DNA from: Paractinoplanes aksuensis
GTDB lineage: Bacteria > Actinomycetota > Actinomycetes > Mycobacteriales > Micromonosporaceae
NCBI RefSeq assembly: GCF_024137025.1
Contig: NZ_JAMYJR010000039.1
Coordinates: 124,001 to 188,000, forward strand
DNA: 64,000 bases
Direction of reading: 5' to 3'
The position numbers and the translations under genes are program-made. How positions within the stretch are numbered: the stretch's first letter is position 1; each line of letters opens with the position of its first letter. The notes under the pieces are model-generated. The model was not told where the DNA came from, did not search any database, and worked only from the letters and a program-made list of their open reading frames with translations. Below are positions 59,603 to 64,000 of the stretch, one piece after another.

Positions 59603-59826
59603 AATCGGCTCAGGGAGAGGTGAGGCAAGTGACCTGTCCCCTTCGTCGTCTCCGATGAGGCGGCGGAGCGAACGGGCCAAAGACCGACGATTCGGCTTCT
59701 CGCCAAGGTCGACTCGCTGTGCGATGGTGTTACCCGCACATTTCCCCGGGCCCCATGTGCGAGGGGCTACCGGGCCGTTGCCCGCCGCAACCACGGTGGG
59801 TCACCTGAATCCCATGGAGGAGACAC

Positions 59827-60786
59827 GTGCCGAGAACCCCTTGGCGCCGGCGTCGCTCGACGGATAGTCCCCGTCCCGCCGGTCGTCGTTGGGCAGGCCG
59901 GTTGCGCCGCAGCGGAACGCTCGCGCGGCAGGCCCTGATGGTGCGCGTGGGGCGCCGGGCCGAGTCCGGCCGCGCCGCCACCGCCACCCGGGCCGAAGTC
60001 ATCTACACCGGTGCCGAGCACGGCCGGTCCACGAGCCTGATCGCCCCGCACCTGGCGATCCCGGCCCCGGTCGAAGAGGCCACCGAGATCTCGTTGCTGC
60101 CCGGTGAGCACACCACGGCCCGCAAGGTCCGTTTCGCCGTCGTCCAGGCCTGCACCCTGGCCAGCCTGGGCCTCGGCCTGTTCGCGATCCTGCTCGCCAT
60201 GCAGGGCGAGGTCCAGCTCGCGGCCGCCTTCCTGGTCGCCTGCGTGGCCTTCGACGGTCTCGACGGCGCGCTGGCCCGCAAGCTGGGCGTCAGCAGCCCG
60301 TTCGGCGCCCAGATGGACTCGCTGGCCGACATGTGCTCGTTCGGCCTGGCCGCGCCCGTGGTCGTCTACGCCTCGCTGGCCCACACGGTGCCCACGCCGG
60401 CCGCCGCGGTGGCCTGCATGCTGGTCGCCGCCTGCGCCGCGATCCGGCTGGCCCGCTTCAACGTCTCGCCCAAGGACGGCAAGTTCTTCTGCGGCGTGCC
60501 GACGACCCTGGTCGCGGCCGTGCTCGCGCTGGCCGTGCTGATCGACCTGCCGCTGCCCGGCGGGGTGCTGCTGGGCGGGGTGGCGCTGCTGGCCTTCGCG
60601 ATGGTCTCGAGCTTCCCGTACGCGAAGCTGGCCCGCCTGGTCCGCCTGCCGGCCTGGCTCTGGCTGGTGCCGGCGGTCGGCGCCCTGGTCGACGCCCGCC
60701 TGACCTTCGTCCTGGTCGTCACGGCCTACCTGCTCAGCGGCCCGCTCCTGTGGCTGCGCACCCGCCGCAAGGTGGAAATCGCCTAG
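59827..60786 (+). CDS. pssA: CDP-diacylglycerol--serine O-phosphatidyltransferase
   Basis: PssA makes phosphatidylserine from CDP-diacylglycerol and serine in the membrane. The CDP-alcohol phosphotransferase motif is perfect: D-G-L-D-G-A-L-A-R from Asp143, then G160, D164 and D168 (D-x2-D-G-x2-A-R-x8-G-x3-D-x3-D). About seven transmembrane segments follow residue 100. The first 98 residues are an Arg-rich, probably cytoplasmic extension absent from minimal PssA. GTG 59827 has GGAGGAG 4 nt upstream. psd, which uses its product, is convergent across a terminator rather than cotranscribed. Confidence 0.93.
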   Translation: MPRTPWRRRRSTDSPRPAGRRWAGRLRRSGTLARQALMVRVGRRAESGRAATATRAEVIYTGAEHGRSTSLIAPHLAIPAPVEEATEISLLPGEHTTARKVRFAVVQACTLASLGLGLFAILLAMQGEVQLAAAFLVACVAFDGLDGALARKLGVSSPFGAQMDSLADMCSFGLAAPVVVYASLAHTVPTPAAAVACMLVAACAAIRLARFNVSPKDGKFFCGVPTTLVAAVLALAVLIDLPLPGGVLLGGVALLAFAMVSSFPYAKLARLVRLPAWLWLVPAVGALVDARLTFVLVVTAYLLSGPLLWLRTRRKVEIA

Positions 60787-60798
60787 TCAGCTCAGCAG

Positions 60799-60829
60799 AA
60801 AGGGCCGCCCCGACCGGGGCGGCCCTTTT
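60799..60829. terminator. Bidirectional terminator between pssA and psd
   Basis: A 13-bp perfect stem AAAGGGCCGCCCC (60799-60811) with complement (60816-60828), GACC loop, flanked by T-runs on each strand. Confidence 0.93.
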
Positions 60830-60837
60830 GCGTTAGC

Positions 60838-62082
60838 TCAGACCCAGCGGGCGATGACGGACGTGCCGCCCAGGACCTTGTCGTTGACGCTGACCAGCGC
60901 CTCGGCCCGGTCGGCGGGCAGGTAGACGTCGGTGCGGGAGCCGAAGCGGATCAGGCCCATGCGCTCGCCCCGGGCGACCAGCGTGCCGACCGGGACGCGC
61001 TGGACGATGCGGCGGGCGATCAGCCCGGTGCGCTGGGCCACCACCACCGGGCCGCGGTCGGTGTCGAGCACCGTGTACGCGGCCACGTTGTGCTCGGCCG
61101 CGGCCGTCATCGCGTTGGCGTAGCCGCCCTCCTCGACGAAGTAGTCGGTCACCCGCCCGGCCACCGGCACGCGGTTGACGTGTACGTCGAGCACCGACAG
61201 GAACACCGCGATGCGCAGGAACTCGCCCGGCCCGAAGCGCTCGTCGGTCATCCGCTCGACCGAGAGCACCCGCCCGTCGGAGGCGGCCACGACCGCGGCC
61301 GGGTCGTCCGGCAGCTCGCGCTCGGGGTCGCGGAAGAACGCCGCGACCGGGGCCGCGGCCAGCGCCGGCAGCAGCCACAGCTTGGACTGGGGCCGGGCCA
61401 CCCGGGCCACGGCGGCCAGACCGAGCGTGATGCCCGCGGCCACCACGCCGTTGGAGTCGATGTGCATGCCCCGGGTGACCGGGACGCTGGAGGGCCGGTA
61501 GGCCGGGGCCAGCGTCGCCGCCACCTTCGTGTCGGCCGGGGTGAAGCGCAGCTTGTGCACCCGCAGCGGCGGCTGGTTGCGCACCACGAGGTCGGAGCCG
61601 ACCCCGAACAGCGCGCCCTGCCGGAACAATTCGGCCGCGGCCCCACCCGTACGGCCCGGGGTGGCCGGGACGGCCAGCGTGACCACGCCGCCCTCGGTGA
61701 CGTGCTTGCCGAGCCGGTCGAGCAGGTCACGAACGTCGCCCGCGGTGCCGCTGAGCGGTTCGCCGACGATCACCACCTCGGCCGGCTGGGCCTCGTCGAG
61801 CGACTCGACGACCTGCACCCGGTCGGCGATCCAGCCGCCGAGGCCGTCGATGTGGTCACGCAGCAGGTCGGCCGTGCTGCGCTCGCCGGCGACCAGCGTG
61901 AGCCGGTCGCCGGGAAGCAGCGCCTCGACCGCGCTGGCCACCACCGGTGAGGCGTGGTCGGCCCCGACCACGATCGCGGACGTGGCCGCGTTGTGCCGGG
62001 CGAACTCGGCGGTCAGGGCTCGGGCGGCCGTGATGCCGACTCCGACGATCGGCGCACGGGACACAACGGGGAACGCAGTCAT
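60838..62082 (-). CDS. psd: Phosphatidylserine decarboxylase fused to a methyltransferase-like domain
   Basis: About 414 residues. The C-terminal 210 residues are a PSD-A-type phosphatidylserine decarboxylase: AAFFRDPERELP, SDGRVLSVERM, FLSVLDVHVNRVPVAG with catalytic His, and IRFGSRTDVYLP, where self-cleavage before Ser382 would create the pyruvoyl group. It converts phosphatidylserine to phosphatidylethanolamine. The first 200 residues look like a class I methyltransferase core (GDRLTLVAGERSTADLL, AEVVIVGEPLSG, GGVVTLAVPATPG), though the Gly-rich SAM loop is not clear. ATG 62082 is preferred: TATGCT (62095-62090) lies 7 nt upstream. An ATG at 62094 is inside that element. Confidence 0.85.
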   Translation of the reverse strand: MTAFPVVSRAPIVGVGITAARALTAEFARHNAATSAIVVGADHASPVVASAVEALLPGDRLTLVAGERSTADLLRDHIDGLGGWIADRVQVVESLDEAQPAEVVIVGEPLSGTAGDVRDLLDRLGKHVTEGGVVTLAVPATPGRTGGAAAELFRQGALFGVGSDLVVRNQPPLRVHKLRFTPADTKVAATLAPAYRPSSVPVTRGMHIDSNGVVAAGITLGLAAVARVARPQSKLWLLPALAAAPVAAFFRDPERELPDDPAAVVAASDGRVLSVERMTDERFGPGEFLRIAVFLSVLDVHVNRVPVAGRVTDYFVEEGGYANAMTAAAEHNVAAYTVLDTDRGPVVVAQRTGLIARRIVQRVPVGTLVARGERMGLIRFGSRTDVYLPADRAEALVSVNDKVLGGTSVIARWV

Positions 62083-62089
62083 GACGACG

Positions 62090-62095
62090 AGCATA
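62090..62095 (-). promoter_or_regulatory. -10 element TATGCT of the psd gene
   Basis: On the minus strand TATGCT is followed by 7 bases and ATG 62082. Confidence 0.5.
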
Positions 62096-62109
62096 TTGCG
62101 CGGCCCGGC

Positions 62110-62463
62110 TCAGTCCTTGCGGGGCTGGTCGGAAGCCAGGTCGGGGTGCTGTTGAGAGAAACGCTCCCCGGGTTCCTCCATGAGTTCCCGGACGATCGAC
62201 GCGTGCACCTCGGGGGACAGGTCGCCCGGCAGTTCGGGCTCGGCCGGCTTCTCGGGCTCCGGTGCCGGGGTAGGCGTCGACCGGGCCGACCGCAGCGCCC
62301 CGAGCAGGCCGATCACGCCGAAGACGATCAGGCCGCCGGCGACCAGCCAGCCCATCGCGGGCAGGTGCAGGGTCACCACCCGCGACGCCGCCCACCAGGC
62401 CACGACCAGCAGGAACAGGATGCCGAAGCTGAGCGAGACGCCATCGGTGCGATGCGGCTTCAT
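62110..62463 (-). CDS. Small membrane protein, unknown function
   Basis: A 117-residue protein with two transmembrane helices (residues about 10-28 and 37-57) and an acidic Pro/Glu-rich tail (EPEKPAEPELPGDL, then an amphipathic EVHASIVRELMEE helix). Its ATG overlaps the stop of the PspC/LiaF-like gene by 4 bases, so the two are coupled. No family was recognised. Presumably it acts with the PspC protein in the membrane. Confidence 0.75.
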   Translation of the reverse strand: MKPHRTDGVSLSFGILFLLVVAWWAASRVVTLHLPAMGWLVAGGLIVFGVIGLLGALRSARSTPTPAPEPEKPAEPELPGDLSPEVHASIVRELMEEPGERFSQQHPDLASDQPRKD

Positions 62464-63992
62464 CGGAGGACCTCCACGTTGCCCGTGTCCATCTGCAGGT
62501 CGAGCTTGAGCGTGCCACCACCGACGCCGTCGGTCCCGAGGTTGGTCACGGTTTGTCCGTCGGCATAGCGGTCGGCGAACTCCTTGTCGAAGATCACGGC
62601 CCGCCCGTTGTCGAGCTGGAGGGTGGTGGTCGTGTCGACCGTCCCGGGCAGCAGCACCCGCACCTGGCCGATCTTCATGGTGACGGTGACCGTCTGGTCC
62701 TGCCCGGTGAAGTCGACCTGGCGCAGGTCGAGCGTGGCGTTGCCGGCCGTGAAGTCGTACCGGTCGGCCACCGAGGCCAGGGTCGCAGGCTGGTAGACGC
62801 TGTTGCCGACCTCGCTGCCCCAGCGCTCGGCGCCGGTCGAGATGAGCAGGCCGACCGAGGCCAGCAGGCCCAGGGCGATCAGCCCGCGGGCCCGGCCGAG
62901 CCAGGCGCCGACGATCAGGCCGGCCGCGACCGTGGCTACCGCGGCGGCGAAGTAGGCCGACACCGCGATGCTCGCGCCCGCCGTGTCGATCGCGGCCAGC
63001 ACGCCGGTCACCATGATCACGGCGAAGAAGGTCAGGCGGCCCAGCTTGGAGCGCTCGCGCCGGGGCTTGGGTGGCTTCGGCGGCTTGACCGCGACCGGCG
63101 GGGCCGGGGGCGCGGGTGGGTAGGTGACCGGAGTGGGCCGGGCGTACGGGCCGTGCGGCGCGAACGGCGGCCGGTAGCCACCGGGCGGCGGGTTGTACGG
63201 AGGCGGCGGGCTGCCGACGGGCTGAGTCACCGGCTCGGTGGGTGCCGCAGCCGGAGGGACGGCACCGAACTCGGCCGTCTTCTCGTACGGAGCCGGCTCG
63301 AACGGACCGGGCGGAGGCGGGGGTGGGGCCGCGGGAAACGCCGCCGGCTGCTGCTGGTGCTGGTTGTTGCCGCTGCGCTTGATGAGCAGGATCGCGCCCA
63401 CGATGACCGCGGAGGCGAGCAGGCTGGCCCGCATGCCGTCCTGCACGATGAAGGCGAACGAGAGCACCGCCGCGCCGCCGAGCAGCACCACCGAGACCGG
63501 CGCCATCCCCGAGCGGCCCTTGCCCAGCAGCGACTCGATCGGCGAGGCGGAGTCACCCTCGGCCGGGGTGGCCAGCCAGCCGATCAGGTAGAGCAGCACA
63601 CCGACCCCGCTGATCACGGCGAGCACGGCGAACAACACGCGCCACAGCACGGGGTCGGTGTTGGTGGCGCGGGCCAGGGCGCCACAGACGCCGGACACGT
63701 ACCGGCCCTGACGGGGGCGCACCAGCTTGTCGCGCGAGAAGGTCGGCCCGGTGTCGCCGGACGCGGCCGCGAACCAGGGCGGCGGGTTGAACCCACCGCT
63801 CGGCCCGGGTTCCGTGCGCGAGCCAGGCTCATCGGCGGGGCCGGGTTCGGTGGCCGGGCCGGGCTCGGGGGCCGGGCCGGGCTCGGGGGCCGGCGCCGAA
63901 GTCGCCGACGGGGTGGTGGGGTCGGCGGCGGACGCCGGCACGTCCTGCGACGGACCGGCGGGACCCCGCGCTGCGGCAGCTTCGTCGTTCAT
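62460..63992 (-). CDS. PspC-domain membrane protein with LiaF-like C-terminal domain
   Basis: A 510-residue protein. The N-terminal 65 residues carry EPGP(A/T)-type repeats. A PspC domain (about 88-145, LVRPRQGRYVSGVCGALARATNTDPVLWRVLFAVLAV) has a membrane hairpin. Two further helices follow, then a long Pro-rich loop (about 210-330) and a second membrane cluster (about 340-405). A C-terminal beta domain of repeated strands (LDLRQVDFTGQDQTVTVTMKIGQVRVLLPG, LKLDLQMDTGNVEVLR) resembles the DUF2154/LiaF-type adhesin-like fold used in envelope-stress sensing. ATG 63992 is 8 bases from the window end, so a partner regulator may lie just outside. Confidence 0.83.
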   Translation of the reverse strand: MNDEAAAARGPAGPSQDVPASAADPTTPSATSAPAPEPGPAPEPGPATEPGPADEPGSRTEPGPSGGFNPPPWFAAASGDTGPTFSRDKLVRPRQGRYVSGVCGALARATNTDPVLWRVLFAVLAVISGVGVLLYLIGWLATPAEGDSASPIESLLGKGRSGMAPVSVVLLGGAAVLSFAFIVQDGMRASLLASAVIVGAILLIKRSGNNQHQQQPAAFPAAPPPPPPGPFEPAPYEKTAEFGAVPPAAAPTEPVTQPVGSPPPPYNPPPGGYRPPFAPHGPYARPTPVTYPPAPPAPPVAVKPPKPPKPRRERSKLGRLTFFAVIMVTGVLAAIDTAGASIAVSAYFAAAVATVAAGLIVGAWLGRARGLIALGLLASVGLLISTGAERWGSEVGNSVYQPATLASVADRYDFTAGNATLDLRQVDFTGQDQTVTVTMKIGQVRVLLPGTVDTTTTLQLDNGRAVIFDKEFADRYADGQTVTNLGTDGVGGGTLKLDLQMDTGNVEVLR

Positions 63993-64000
63993 GACATCGA

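Overview
This 64 kb window comes from a high-GC (about 70% or more) actinobacterial chromosome. A Micromonosporaceae member such as Actinoplanes or a close relative is most likely. The pointers are pervasive GTG/TTG starts, a conservon-type cvnABCD operon, WhiD/WhiB3 and BldM-like developmental regulators, GuaB3, an MmpS-like protein, an EspC/WXG-like protein and the gene order. From memory, the order rplM-rpsI-glmM, glmS-acpS-nnr-alr-tsaE-tsaB-rimI-tsaD, groES-groEL and whiD/bldM-DUF5319-guaB-guaB3 resembles the same chromosomal stretch of Streptomyces. The window therefore looks like core chromosome. I see no prophage, insertion sequence, CRISPR array, rRNA or tRNA.

Layout. 1-4.3 kb: 3' end of thiC, a polytopic membrane protein, and an ABC ATPase coupled to a branched-chain-type binding lipoprotein with no permease. 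4.7-9.1 kb: conservon (NIT-domain sensor kinase, roadblock protein, DUF742 protein, small GTPase), followed by a 50-bp tandem repeat and a hairpin. 9.3-10.4 kb: uroporphyrinogen-III synthase fused to a winged helix. 11-17.7 kb: rplM-rpsI, glmM, an aminotransferase, an MmpS-like protein and glmS. 17.7-19.5 kb: a DUF1023 hydrolase with an EspC/WXG-like partner. 19.6-27.4 kb: a housekeeping run of acpS, nnr, alr, hydrolase, tsaE, ung, tsaB, rimI and tsaD, mostly overlapping by a few bases. 27.7-31.2 kb: a heterodimeric ABC exporter with complementary degenerate sites. 31.2-35.6 kb: groES-groEL under two CIRCE operators, with a divergent methyltransferase and a YbaK deacylase. 35.6-40.5 kb: a xylose-type sugar ABC operon ending in a ROK regulator. 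40.6-45 kb: a helical-repeat protein coupled to a membrane-anchored M16-like protease, then a membrane-fused molybdopterin oxidoreductase. 45-49.7 kb: whiD, a bldM-like gene, DUF5319, guaB and guaB3. 49.8-57.2 kb: M1 peptidase lipoprotein, LCP transferase, two subtilases and guaA. 57.2-64 kb: a PspC protein, two double-Nudix proteins, pssA, a psd fusion, and a PspC/LiaF-like membrane protein.

Themes. The window joins cell-envelope precursor synthesis (glmM, glmS, alr, LCP, pssA, psd), translation quality (rplM, rpsI, tsaBDE, rimI, ybaK), purine synthesis (guaB, guaA) and developmental or stress regulation (cvn, whiD, bldM, HrcA-type control of groESL). Many genes start 6-7 nt after a TANNNT hexamer with no ribosome-binding site, which suggests extensive leaderless transcription. 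Starts were chosen using this signal or a clear Shine-Dalgarno sequence; several differ from the longest open frame. Everything is read by eye. Family names rest on remembered motifs, not on database searches.
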